64,000 bases of DNA from Serinus canaria (taxonomy: Eukaryota > Chordata > Aves > Passeriformes > Fringillidae), in the NCBI RefSeq assembly GCF_022539315.1, contig NC_066313.1, positions 67,645,934 to 67,709,933 on the forward strand. The letters are read 5' to 3'. Made by a program: the position numbers and the translations under genes. The notes beneath the pieces were generated by a model that was not told the DNA's origin, made no database searches, and saw only the letters and a list, made by a program, of their open reading frames with translations. The stretch's first letter is position 1. Each line of letters opens with the position of its first letter. Below, piece by piece: positions 13,401 through 25,643 of this stretch.

Positions 13401-15164
13401 AAATCACTATAAATATATAGTTTTAAATGTACATATATTAGGATACATTGTATTCACAGCCTATAATTTATAATAAATTAAATAATGACAATCATTAAAA
13501 ATTACTGTACTCTTTTTACATGTGTCCTAGTGAAGGCAAAATGCTGGTTTCAAAGTCTGTCAATTTCAAGCAAGAATGAGGCTTTTAAGTTGTAAACTCA
13601 AGGTAGAAACTTACCTTTGCTTTCCTGTGTGTGAAACTAGCCTCAGTGTCTGCTTATACAGCAAAATATGTTATGACTATTTCCTGTAAATCTTAATCTG
13701 TCTCTTATCTGTTTTTTTGGTTTTTTGAGTTTGTATCACAATTTATGGTATATTAATTCATACTGTTTTGCTGACTTGTTTGTCATACTGGCTTACTTTT
13801 GTGAGATAAATATGCTATCTCAAAACCAGTGGAATATGCCATTTACTGCAGATCTAGAGCATAGTTTTGACTGCCAGTCCAACAAAACTATATTTTGTTT
13901 ACAGATATCTCAGTTGGTCTTCTAAGGCATCATGAGATGTCTGGAAATAATTTGCTATGGATACCTTAAGAAGGCAGAATCAGATTGAGGTATTATTGGA
14001 AAGCAAGCAGTACTGTTCTGTGATTTGCATTTCCCTAACAGGTATGACATCTGCCTGATGACTCCTGGAGCACGCTTAATAATGCTGCTGGCAGGGTTTG
14101 CTCTTTCCTGCATTTTGCAGATGTTACATCCAGTGGTGCTCAGTTTTATGCCTCTCCTGAGGCATTCATTAAAAATCTGTGGTGTTGTATATTATGTGCT
14201 ACAGGATGGGGATGAAGATGACTTTCTCAGGTCTTTCTCAGCGCTACATCTCTTCTTTGTGGCAGCAGGCATATCACTTAGGAGGTCTTTGAGACTGCAT
14301 ATATCCTGTTGAACAGAAAAAGAGATTATTCCACTGATAGTCATGTACTACTGCTAAAATGTGTTCAAATTTAAAAGAAGGGTTTCTGTTTAATTATGAA
14401 ACATATTTACTCAACAAACCATAAATACCAATCAAAATTGAGCAGTTTACATGTTAACTAGGCTGTTGCCATAATTATCCTGTTTTACACTCATGAATAC
14501 AGAGCAGAACTAATCCTGTCTTTCAGAGAATGAGGGTAGGGCAAATTATTTCCTCAGAGCTGCAGAAAGACGTGCCAAAATCAAGATTCAAAACCAGAAG
14601 TGTTTTAAATGAGATTTATGAAACTGCTAGTTTCTACAAAACCTACATATTAATAATTTATTGGCTCAATTCAGGTACTGGTGACATTTGGGATGAAATA
14701 GGGTACATGGGACATGCTCACATGCCTAGGAGGTATCACACAGGACCAGGGGGGTACCCAAACCCTTCTGATGCAGGACCTGATATTCTAAGATATGTTA
14801 GAATATGTAGCTACACTCAGGCAGCTGGATTAGGTCTTTACACTTTCTTTCTACTCTTTGATTTTATTTAGATTTAGACAGAAGATTACTCAGCTTATTT
14901 GCTGGTAGAAGACAGCAAAACAATTTTAGCCACATGAGTAATTGCCAAGGTATCTGAAGTCCTTCAATTTTTTGATTTATTTGGAGTCCTGGGAAGAAAA
15001 TCCAAGAACCTGTTACCAGGACTTCATAATCTACATCAGTGAACAGCTTCCTGAGAGCACAGATGAGCTGTGGATGGGCCTTGGTCCTCTGATTATGTAT
15101 CCTACTCTTCCCTCCCTCATGAAAAGCGTGCTTCACATTTTTTTCATGGTCACCGTCCTGATTT
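10431..15164. other. Unannotated non-coding stretch
   Basis: No gene or repeat family is recognised. The sequence is very AT-rich near 13400-13520. Open frames such as 14025-14312 and 14530-14871 have no domain signal. The second has an acceptor-like 'ctgtctttcag' before 14527 and a donor-like 'tcaggtactg' near 14686, but the encoded peptide is not recognised. Confidence 0.5.
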
Positions 15165-15690
15165 AGGAAGGGTATTTTCCAATTTAGTGCTCCCACTAAA
15201 AATCACACCCCACTTCTTTCCACCCCTGTCCCAACTGGAGACAAACCCCCCCCCCCAACTGAAGACAAAAAAGACAAAGATCACGGGTTGAGAAAAAAAC
15301 AATTTACTGGAAATGCAATGAGGTAACAGCAATGAACAATAACAGCAACAATCTTAATAATAAAAAGTATAAAAAAAGAAATTATTCACACAGAAAAACT
15401 CTGTGATAATAGACAATACCGCTCCCTAATCCCATTTTCTTGAGCAAAGAGAGCCCCTGCTCCCTGGAAGATACTCCCCTTCTCCTTCCCCTGGCAATGA
15501 GGTGAGGTGTTACAGAAACCTCCATGTCCCAGCCATGCCCCTTCCTGGCTACTGCAAAAACTAACCCTCTCCTGGCTGGAACCAGCACAGTCACACAGGG
15601 GCAGGCAAAGTAGGATTTGATGAGCACTTGACTACTGTAACCAATATGAAGCTGGGATTTGGTTTCTATAAACATCTCAGGCTATCATCA
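15165..15690 (-). mobile_element. Probable endogenous-retrovirus LTR fragment
   Basis: This 500-bp block is richer in C on the plus strand than its surroundings. It holds phrases that I associate with avian ERV LTRs in minus orientation: an 11-base C-run at 15246-15256, 'gatcacgggttgag' followed by 'aacaatttactgg', an AATAATAACAGC-like section, and a 'gccccttcctggctactg' segment near 15538-15555. No clear terminal TG...CA ends, target duplication or gag/pol sequence is visible, so it would be a solo or partial LTR. The family assignment (ERVL-like) is from memory and uncertain. Confidence 0.45.
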
Positions 15691-18600
15691 GAATATCCTG
15701 CCTGGATGTTGAGACAGAGATACAGCTAAATTAGCTGCAGAAATCAGCCTTTACATAGCTTGTGAGTCTTTGAGCTAAGCTAATGCAATTTTTACTTTCT
15801 GTGTTTTCCACAACGTCTTCAAAAGCTGAGGAAGGTACTAGGGACCTACTTTAAAAGAAAGAAAGGGTAAAAATTTTGAAATTTCTAGGATATTGAAATT
15901 ACAGCTTTGTAATACCCACATTGTGAGTCTACAGTGAAGAAGGCTGCTGTTTTCAGCTTTACAACATAAGGTAAAAGCATAACACAGGAATACCCACACT
16001 GGGTCAAATTAAGGATTTATTTTGCTGTTAGTTTTGAGAGACATTAGACACCTTGGCAAGAACATGACAAGCAATCAAGTGAATGTACTCTGCACTATAT
16101 TGCCTGTCTAAAGCAATCTAGGGTGCTCCAGATGAATGTCATTTATAATATGAAATAATACTTCCAAAGGAAAACCACTTGGAGGTGGGCAGAGGTGTTG
16201 TCTTTGTTTTTAATAGCTATTGATGCATTCCTTGCCACGTCTCTTTTCCCAGTTGCTTTTTGAATCATGTGAGAAGGAGAAATTTGAGAAATCACTTCCT
16301 CTTTGTTCTGAACCTGAATTTTGCAGTCCTCGTCTCACTGAAATGTTCTTCAGAGTACTTACAGCACTATTAATGAAAGAAGTTTCAGGCTAATCATTAA
16401 CAAGTAGTTAGCCTAAACTCATTTTACATAGGGAACTAAGAAGTCTCTGTGTAGAAATAGCAGTTGGTCTCTCACTGAGGCTGAGCTTTAGATAGCCACA
16501 GAGAGGTGAGAGGTTTTTTATTCTGTTCTCACTGCCAGTCTCCTGCATGACATGCAGGATTCAAATGTTCAACAAAGTGATTTCCACTGATATGACAAAA
16601 CTCTTCATGGTGAAAGTCCAGCTGGAGAGTTGCATCTTTTACAGAAGTCTAACACTGTGTTATTACTGGCATCCTGAAAGTAATTTGTGACAAGAAAAGA
16701 AATAGGGCCATCAATCAGGCTGCTACTACCTGCTTCAACCAGAACACATTCAAACAACAGACTGTAAACCCAGATCTTTCAGTGTTCCGGAAAAACTGAA
16801 GAAAGAAACCTCTCTTGATGATCATGCTTGGTGTTTAAGAAACCTTTTCTTGCTGATGTGTACTCTCTGGAGGAGAAATTCTTGCAAGATGCTTATAGTT
16901 GTCCATATTTAATTCAGTGTAAATTCATAAAATAAATTTCTGGGACAATTGGCTGTGTCTTCAGTCCATGTGCACAAACACTGCATTTTTTTCCATAATT
17001 TTTTTTTCACAAAGAAGATTTATGGATTAAAAGTAAGTGCAAACAGAAAGGAATATTAATAGTAATAAGCTTGTGCCAGATTTTATGACCAGCTTCAGTA
17101 AAAAAGGAGTTCAGCCACTTTAAATAATGGGGTCTGTTTGATCCTACTCTCTGTTTCATAGATCCTGATGGAAAACTCAAGAACTAGGTAGAGAAAATGC
17201 ATTTGATTCTTTCATTAAAAATGGAATACATTTGATAGTAGTACTATTTCAAAAGAGTAATGTTGAAAAAAGCTAATACCCAGATAAACCTCAGGTTGAA
17301 TAGTTCTCTATTCTTATTTTGGATCCTGTGTGTTAGCTTTCTCAGCTGATCCTCAGATCTCCTTGTTTAGGAATTTCAACCAGGTCAGTTTCTAAGTATG
17401 TTTTGCCAATGATCCCAATTGGACCCAATGATAGAAAAAAAATGGCATAGTTACAAGTCTTCTAAAATGTGTTTTTTTTCTGTATGAATGAAGTAAGGGC
17501 TAATATCTATAATTAAACTAACAGATCCAGCTGAAAACTTGTCTATTGACTCAGTAAGTGAATTTCCTCTTTCTACAGACATTGTTCTTCTAGAGAAGTA
17601 TATATCAAAATACACTAAATATATTAACGAATTGTTTTGACTTTTTTGGAGAAAAGAATTCCTACAGCCCATTTTCTCCTTTTTTCCTTTTTCTGTTTTG
17701 TTTTTTGTTTTTTTTTTTTTTTTTAAGCTCTTTATTTTATCATAAAAAGCAGTGAGGTTAATCAGCAAAATAAAGCTGTTTCTAGGAAGCAGGAATGGCT
17801 TGGTATTCCCTGAAGGGAGGACCCATACTCCAGGGAATGGGATGCCTCCTTGAGTCCACCAAAGAACACAGGTGTATCCTGCTTCAGGGAGGCCCTCAGG
17901 GCAGAATATCCCGCTGGATTTTCTGGTCTTTGTTCAAACAGATCCTGTAGGAACCTTCAGCTCTGCCCACTCTATGAATATGCATAATTTCAAAGGCCAC
18001 CTTAAATAATGCTCCAGCCTTTCAAGCTTCCCCCCAGGGAGGATGCATTTCCAAGCGAGTGATTTTGTGCCACTAGTGGTCAGACTTTCATAGGGGAGCA
18101 GCACCTGGGATTTTGCAGTTCATAAACAATCTGCTTTTCTGCTCAAGTGCTAAATAGTTAGGTCCCTAAAGAATCTGAACCTGAAAGCAGCAAGTGACTT
18201 ATTCAGGAAATTTAAATTGAAACATAAGAAAAAATTAAAAAAAAAAAAAATTACTTTTAATGAAGAACATCAGAAGTGTGGCATTTTCAAAACTCTGTAA
18301 GGAAAGATAGAGGAAAGAAATCTTCAGTGTTTCCCTCTTCAATCTTCCGTGTATCACAAGTATTTTTTCCTTGCTGTATTGAGAACCTTCCTTTCTGCTG
18401 TATTGGGGATTAGTCACATCATTTTACATTCCTGCTTTCTACATTTATTTCACCAATTTGGCTGGAGTATGACAGATCTTATCATGCTTGGCAGGATTTG
18501 TTTTGATGATGAATGGCTCTGCAAGTCTTTGCTTGCAAAGTATGACAGTCCACGTGCATGCTCTTAACTCTCACTCCATTTATTAGTTTAGTTGTACGTG

Positions 18601-19865
18601 TTTTCATAGAATTCTGTGTATTTTAATTAAGATGTAGCTATCTAAAAGCACATTGGGGGGAGGTCTGAAAAACAGTGCTCAATGCTCTGAAATTACATTG
18701 AATTTTGAAGTGCTAGCAGATATAAACTTTAAAAAAAATCATTTTCTAAGCAAGACCTTATTTGTGAAAATAAACAGTACTATTGTAGACACAAGGCTTA
18801 AATTATGTTAATTTGAAAATTTTAGAGTTATTTTCATTTGGCCGCTTTCATGATCTTCTATTAGTAATTTATAAAGATTCATGACAAAAGATTATGTAAG
18901 TTAGAATATCTGGGAAATGTTTATTCTTTTATGTATACCTAGGCAACGGAAATAGTTTTACTTAAACAAAATAATTCACTATTTGTTATTTTATGTTTTA
19001 GAAATCTGTCATCTTCTCAGGGAACAGATAACCTATTACATGATGTAGGCAGCTTAAAGACACAAAGCAAATGTTTTGTAAATGCATAATCTAAAGTTTA
19101 TAAATTATTTATGTATACAACCTGATGTTTAGAGTCCTTCCTCATATTTTAGTGACTGCACCACCATCCCATTGCCATAAATGGAATTTCTTACAGATCT
19201 AAGCACTTGCCAGCATGAACTGTCAATTCCAAGTAGTCCTTGATAGTGGGAAGAGGAATCATAAAATACAAGTTTCATATTGACTCCAAATTAAACTTGA
19301 ACTGTTTCATAAACAACTAATTTGTTGTCTTATTCAACATTATATTTGTGTGGTGAATAGGCTCTTTTGATCTAGGATTTTGGGAAAATATGAAATGAAA
19401 TGGAAAACACTTAAATACCAGAAAATGGTGGTGTAGTTTCTTTATTCATTGTTTTTACCTTAGCTTGTTACAGGGATCAGTCTGAAATGAAAACAGGCTC
19501 CCCATCAAACTCCTATAACTTATTAAAGGAACTTCCTCACTGTCAGAACTTAAAAGATATATTTTTAATCTATCTGGTTAATTTTTAAACATGTTTTGCA
19601 AAATCAGAAACAAGTGAATCAATATCAAGTGAAAGTTGTTCTGTGCTTATGAGGCCAGGTATTCACTGATGATTCATATAATTACATATTGATCTGGTGT
19701 AGTAGTCTATGTCCTCAGCATAGATAAAGACATTACTGGTTCCTCAAACAGCTTTCAATAATGTGTGAGAAGAGCAGTTACATTATCATGGGGGGTCTGA
19801 GTCACCTGGGGAGGGAGCCTTGAGATCTCATGAAGTCACCAGTGCACTGCTCCAGGAACACCTGG
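15691..19865. other. Unannotated non-coding stretch
   Basis: No gene is recognised. It contains a T-rich tract at 17676-17724. A less AT-rich patch at 17790-18110 includes an ATGCAT-type site next to 'ttcaaagg', which could be a regulatory element but has no independent support. A short A-run lies near 18236-18250. Confidence 0.5.
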
Positions 19866-19981
19866 CCAGGTTGGAAGGAGCTTTGACCAACCTGGCCTAG
19901 TGAAAAGTGTTCCTGCCATGGCAGGGGGTTGGATAAAGATTTTTTTCCTTCCAAATAAATTGATTCTATGACTTTGTGATT
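19866..19981 (+). mobile_element. CR1 LINE 3' end (short 5'-truncated copy)
   Basis: Plus-strand CR1 tail. A degraded 'gttggaaggagctttgacc' section is followed by 'cctggcctagtg', 'ccatggcagggggttgga' and a terminal 'gattctatgactttgtgat'. These are the standard steps at the 3' end of avian CR1. Only the last 115 or so bases are recognisable. Confidence 0.8.
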
Positions 19982-20270
19982 TCCTGGAAGTTACAGAAAT
20001 AAAAGAGTGCAAAGAGTAGGACTGACTGAAGTTACTTAATGTTAAATCTCACTAGGATGGAAAATAGTGAATTAATCACTCAACTAGGAACAAATATTTT
20101 CTTAACACAACTAATAAGAATTGGATTCATATTTTATATTTAGCCAAATAATGAACCAGTGATGAAATTACATGGCTCTTTTGAAAGCTATTTTCCTGAA
20201 CTTGAAAACAACTGCTGACATAATGAAGGAAAAAGTTCCTATTAATGGGTTGTTTTGGAGAGACCAACAA

Positions 20271-20346
20271 ATTAAAATAAAATAAAATAAAATAAAATAA
20301 AATAAAATAAAATAAAATAAAATAATAAATAAAAATAAAATAAAAT
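20271..20346 (+). repeat. (AAAAT)n microsatellite
   Basis: About 75 bases of a pentanucleotide repeat, pure for roughly a dozen units from 20274, then interrupted near 20325-20335 by TAAT variants. Its reverse strand reads as isoleucine/leucine/phenylalanine-rich and creates a false open frame at 20168-20386. Confidence 0.97.
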
Positions 20347-20866
20347 GATCTGCCTCATTGCAGACTGCAACTAAGAATACAAGCACTGGATAAAGAAAGC
20401 TAAAGTCATAAATTTCTGAAAAATTACATACTTAATTTGTATCAGGAAATGAGAGGAGTTATTTAAATTCTTAGAAATAATTTGAGCTAAAATATAGATT
20501 CTGTATGAGACAAAAATTTTCTTAGCCATTCAGAAAAGGCAAGGATATTTAATAAGTAGCCATTTGGAGTCATAGAATATAATTAGATATATTCAGCAAA
20601 AAAAAATCTGTATTTGAAGGAGAAGAATTAGTTCATATCTTGCTATGTTAATGAAGTACATTGTGTTTCATCAGTAGCTGTAGCAGACATTAAATGACAA
20701 AATAAAGAGTAAAAAATTTTGGATCCAGTAGATTGTATGACTTGTAACCACCAGTATTAAAGGCATTGGCATTTGAGGTTTTTGAGACATTCATCTTGAT
20801 TTCAAACAAGGCATACAAAATGGAGGACTTTCCAGGATGCTGAAACAAAGCTAATGTAGTTCTAAT
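20347..20866. other. Unannotated non-coding stretch
   Basis: AT-rich sequence between the microsatellite and the 14-bp tandem repeat. Nothing is recognised. Confidence 0.6.
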
Positions 20867-20922
20867 ATTTTATGAGAAATATTTTATGAGAAGTGTTTTA
20901 TGAGAAGCATTTTATAAGAAAG
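20867..20922 (+). repeat. 14-bp tandem repeat, four copies
   Basis: Four consecutive 14-bp units starting at 20867, 20881, 20895 and 20909, each a variant of attttatgagaagt. Differences are confined to the first base, the last bases and one G-to-A change in the fourth unit. Confidence 0.93.
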
Positions 20923-21058
20923 TTTATGACCCACATATCTTCATACTAATTCTAAGCAAGAGGCTCACAAACGAAGCATCCACAAAATAATTAAATGCAA
21001 TTAAGTCTAGTTAATGTACTTCAGGGATGTTAGTTTTTCAATAAACATATAGGCCTGC

Positions 21059-21100
21059 TTTTCAGGCTGACTATTATAATTTTCAGGCTGACTATTATAA
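21059..21100 (+). repeat. Perfect 21-bp tandem duplication
   Basis: Bases 21059-21079 are repeated without change at 21080-21100. The unit contains 'caggctgactattataa'. Perfect identity suggests a recent local duplication or slippage event. Confidence 0.95.
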
Positions 21101-22469
21101 CAGAAATTTATGCTTGTACTCTATTTGACTTTATTTCATATGACATCTGAAAAATTGCAATATAGAAAATTCAGGAGAGACAGTCTTTCTTGTATCCTTA
21201 CTTCAAGCAGGACCTTGAAAAATTAGGAAAAAATGGAGAGGTTTCAAAATGGACCTGCAAATCTCTTTTCACAGTTGTCATGAAAATATATTGTCTACTT
21301 CCACAAAATCCAAGTATTTTCTTTACAAAAATTAACACATTTTTCTTATACTCACTCTACTCCATGCAGTCTCACTGTTTGTGGCTACAAGCACCTAATG
21401 TTGTTTTTCTTTCATGCGAGCAGAATTAGCCAAACTTGTGAGAGAAGCTGATTTCTAAAAGTTGCTAGGCAGGCATGTCCTAGAAGTCACAGATGAAGAG
21501 GCCGCTGTCTTAGTTCAGGAAAATGAGAAATGAAAGAAATAAAAATCTATAAATTCATCCCATCCATTGCCATGTGCCAGTGTGAACAATAAGACGTGGG
21601 CAGGTCTATAGCAACTTGGAAGTTTGGGGACCAAGCCTGGTTTTGAGTTGCAGCTTTTCTGTCATCCATGCTGCCCACACATTTACACTCTAGTCTGCAG
21701 AAAGTCATCTGGCTCTCTGACTCTCAGGAAATGTCAGGATTTGTGGGGTTGAAGAGAGGGTAATGGGAGCAAGGTTTAGAATATATGCAGCTGACCCAAG
21801 CCTCATAGTTGCACAAACTTAATCTTGAGCTCAGTATATCCGTCAGTATAACCATCAAAACAAGTTCTTTGCCTTGTTCAGCAGTGGGCAAATGTGAAGT
21901 CTTTCATATTCGTTCTTCACTACTCCAGATCTTTATTCTTCTTCTTTTCTTCTGATTGAACTGGGAAGTCAAAATCCCTTTCAAGTAACAGCTGCTCTCT
22001 TTAGCCCATCTGGCTCTCTTACAATAGGGATATTTGGAGAAAACGGGTAAGTTTGTGGGGCTGGCAGCCTTGAACTAATGTGAACTGGGTCTGCAAAGAT
22101 GGAACTCAGTTTCTGTGCAGCGCTGACGGTTTATCTCTATCCACATCTCTCTCAGGGATGAATCCTTTGCTTTGGAAAGACAAGTAAAGCAGGTGGGACT
22201 TCAGCAAACTTTATCTCCTTGGGATTCTCATGGGGGGGATACAATTGAACTGACAATAAGAAGGCAAAAGATGCTTTTTCAGAATGCTGATTATTACACA
22301 AAAAAGAAGTGTCTGGGAGCCCAGGGGAAGAGCTGCATTTAATCATGTCAGCACAAGGGGCTGTATGGTCGTGCAACATATACTACAAAACTTGGCTGGC
22401 CTTTCTTTGCACCTTCAGCTTCAGCCTCCCATCCAATCCCCCTCTCTCTCACTCTTCTGTTATCCAGCA
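21101..22469. other. Unannotated non-coding stretch
   Basis: No gene is recognised. Open frames here are short and overlapping. Base composition becomes less AT-rich towards 22300. Confidence 0.5.
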
Positions 22470-22700
22470 GAAACTGGAAAGAAATCATTAAAGTGCATAG
22501 CTGTTCCAATAGCAGCTGCTTGCAAGGCAGCCTTGGGAGCCCATGTCAGTTCCTGCGCTGCGCAGGGCGGCTCGGGGCTCTTGTGCCTGCTCCTGGCAGC
22601 TCCAGCACCAAGCTGTGTGCAGGCTCTGAAAACAAGTGGAAAGTAGTGAAAGTGGAAACAGGGGGACAGCATGGCTTGTTGTATGAATTACCTGTGTGAG
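22470..22700. other. GC-richer patch of unknown function
   Basis: Local GC is clearly above the surroundings, with a small cluster of CpG around 22553-22575 including a 'ctgcgctgcgcagg' near-palindrome. Several overlapping open frames on both strands (for example 22284-22646 plus and 22460-22672 minus) follow from the lower frequency of stop triplets. No protein is recognised. It could be a regulatory element. Confidence 0.4.
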
Positions 22701-22749
22701 GGAGAGGTAGAGATTTAGCTTTTATGGGGCTTCTCCCTCATTTTCTCTT

Positions 22750-23095
22750 AGTTGCACTTCTGCTTGGCATTCTGGATTTGCTTGATTTTTCTCTCTTTAT
22801 CTCTTTCCATATCCTTTTCTATATTTTCCACTGTGCTTTTATGCACCTTCACCTCTTTTTATATTCTTTCTCACTCCCCCCTCCTTATCCTTCTATCTTT
22901 TAAAATCATTCAATTTCCTTTTGAGTTTAGAATTATTTATTCTGTTTCTTTCAATTTCCTCACATATTTCTTTCCTTTCTCCTTTTTTCTCTTGCTGCTC
23001 CTCCTAAACTGCTTCTCTTCCTTCCTTCTGATTTACTCTACTCTACACTGCCCCCCTTCCCTCCCTCCCTCCCTCCCAAAATCCCTCTCCATTAT
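22750..23095 (+). repeat. Pyrimidine-rich low-complexity tract
   Basis: About 345 bases strongly biased to C and T on the plus strand, ending in a cleaner CCCT-type repeat at about 23050-23077. The 159-codon open frame 22752-23231 is a by-product: its S/F/L/I-rich peptide reflects composition, not a membrane protein. Confidence 0.85.
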
Positions 23096-23330
23096 TCCCT
23101 GTCTCTGGTTGCAGGTGCTGCAGCTGTGGCAATCAGCAATTGGAGACACCCCAGGAGGGGTGGAGTGGGGTGCAGGGCGGTGGTGCTGGGGAGGGGCTGT
23201 GCCACACGGATTCCTCCCACCCTGCCAGTGAGAGGAGGAGGGTTCTGCCTGTGCAGGTCTTGGGACAATGGTGCCTGTCAACAGGATGGGGGAGTTTTAT
23301 TTAAACGTGGGAATGTCCCATGAAAATTGA
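23096..23330. other. GC-richer patch following the pyrimidine tract
   Basis: G-rich on the plus strand, especially 23150-23240, with overlapping meaningless frames on both strands. A 'ctctggttgcag' acceptor-like string precedes it at 23103-23115, but no coding frame with a matching donor is convincing. The function is unknown. Confidence 0.4.
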
Positions 23331-25414
23331 GCCATCTGGCACCCTTACATTCCACATCTGACTTCAGCTTCATCTGCTGCCCTTATGAGTGTCGTAAACA
23401 CGGGTAATTTCACGAGCCATAGGAGTCAGAGTACACAATAGATTGCATTGCAGATGGTATTGCCTGCCCTTAAAAGGACTGGGTCTTGTAGGGTTGCAGA
23501 GAATGCAGCTTGGCATATCCTGGAAAGGGAAACATGAACTCAGGAATGAAAGATTCCGCCAGTGTCATCACACACAAAATAGTAAAAATATTGCAGTCAC
23601 AATTTAAAACCAGAAAGGAAAGAGATCAAAATATGCAAATTAAAAAGAAATTATGCACCAGTAATGTAGGAGCTATCGTTCAGTACTGGTCTTAAGCACA
23701 AAATTTTAGGTCTCTCATTTATGTGCCTAAATTAGCAATTTCCCAATGATCCATCTAGAATTAGTGAAGACATCTCAAGGAGATCATTCAGAACACCTAG
23801 GCTGATACTTTGCTCTTGCTAGGACCATCAAAGGGTGTCTCTTTCTTCTAGTCTGGGCTGGATTTGCTTCTCACTACACCATGATTTGTTAGTCTTCCTC
23901 TTTCCTGCTATTTTAATGCCTCAGAATTCTGCATAACTTCCTGGAATATTTTTTCCACAAAAATAAGCAAATGGATATGCTGTATGCATTTGCTGTTCTG
24001 GTCCTGCCCTTTACTTTGAGACCACTGAGGCCATTCCTTCTGTGTTGTAGCAGTGAGTTGGTTTGCAGGTTCCCAGTTATTTTTGGCCCCAGTTATTTTG
24101 TGATTTGTAGCCACACTGCCAATGTGATAACCAGAAGAGGGAGTGCAAGTTAGATCTCTATGTGCCCATGGCTGTTGGTGCCCCTGCAAGGAAATGGATG
24201 TAATGTAAATAGCAGAATGTGTTCATTTAAACAGGAGAGATAACATGATAGAGATGAGTTGTCAGATGGATGAGACTGGTTAATGAGAGGAATGTTTTCT
24301 CTAAGCATTAAGAGGATCATATGCACAATGTCAGATGAAAAATAAACTGGCAAGAATTTAATTAATATCATCTGCTTAATACAGAAATTTTTTTTGGTTG
24401 TTGATTTAAATCAGATTCTTTTGCAGAAGTTTATGTAAACAATGCCCCTGTTACTTTCAAGAGTCTGTACTTCAAATTTTACCTCCTATGATACAGCCTA
24501 AGGGCAAAAGGGTGGTATCATAGGTGACAGAAACTGCAAAGGGAAACAGCTTTCTTTCTTTGGGAACTGCATTCCTTTTCACAATGATTTCCCATCTTCT
24601 GTATGGGATAGAGTTAGCTGCTTCCCAGGAAGTCATCTCCTTTTGTTCAGGCACATGGTAGATATTCCAAATATAAGATGACAAAAAGACCTGCAGATAT
24701 CTCATATGATCCTTAACTGCAGAAATGTTTCTAGTATACATGGCCTTAAATGCATTTAGATGGATTTAACAGCCTCAGCAACACTTCCTCTGAGCTGAGC
24801 ACTGGGTCCCTGTCAGATGGCTCTAGTCATGGCAAGAACTCAGCACATTAGGTACCAGGAGCTAAACTTCGCCTTGGGGTTTGCAATATCTGCTTTTTTA
24901 ACCCCTTTACTGGGCTATTAACCAAAACGTAAACTTGTCTCCTTTGATCAGTATATCTAGCATTTCCTTTAGAACACTTCATGGAGAAGATTGCTATGGG
25001 TCCAGTAGAGGACCCACTATGGGATGGAAAACCTGAAACCTGGAGGCAAGAGAGCTCTAATAAATCTATTGAAAAATTATTTTGACAGTTAAATAATGTA
25101 TTTTTGATACCACAGATAGGGAAATTCAGTCACTGGGACCATATGGTGGTTGATCAAAACCCTGGAAACATAAATATGTTTGGGAGACTTGCTAGGGATC
25201 AGAGACAGCTTGGGTTTCCCTTAGAAGTGCAGAGATCCTCTTCAGACATGCGTGCATGTTTCTTACCAGATTTCCATGACCATGGCATGCAAACAAAATC
25301 TTTTATTTATTTCAAAGGAAGAGAACTGTATCAAGCCTTTCCTTTGGTTTATCTTGCTCTTGTTAGTGTCTGATGCCTTTCTACAGAATCATCTGGGAGG
25401 AGATAATTTGAGCT
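23331..25414. other. Unannotated non-coding stretch
   Basis: No gene or repeat family is recognised. Open frames at 23908-24189, 24472-24741 (both minus) and 25104-25373 (plus) show no domain. Confidence 0.5.
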
Positions 25415-25643
25415 GAATCAGGGGAAATATAGGTTGGACATTAGGAAGAAGTTTTTCACAGAAAGAGTGATAAAATATTAGAATGGCCTGCCTGGGGAGG
25501 TGGTGGAGTCACCATCCCTGGATGTGTTCAAAAAAAGACTGGATGTGGCACTTGGTGCCATGGTTTCCTTGAGGTGTTTATGGCATGGGTTGGGCTAGAT
25601 GATCTTGAAGGTCTCTTCCAACCTAGTTATTCTGTGATTCTGA
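25415..25643 (+). mobile_element. CR1 LINE 3' end
   Basis: A well-preserved plus-strand CR1 3' region. It reads in order: 'aggttggacattaggaagaa', 'gaatggcctgcctggggagg', 'gtggagtcaccatccctgga', a 'gtggcacttgg' step, 'ctagatgatcttgaaggtct', 'ttccaacctagttattctgt' and one terminal octamer copy. It is 5'-truncated within the last ORF2 codons and is non-autonomous. Confidence 0.93.

Noticed and set aside
14527..14686. Possible exon between an acceptor-like 'ctgtctttcag' and a donor-like 'caggtactg'
   Set aside because: Open frame, but the donor is weak, the length is not supported by any recognised peptide, and such pairs occur often by chance.
22752..23231. 159-codon hydrophobic frame resembling a membrane protein
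   Set aside because: It is translated pyrimidine-rich low-complexity DNA; the hydrophobicity follows from T- and C-rich codons.
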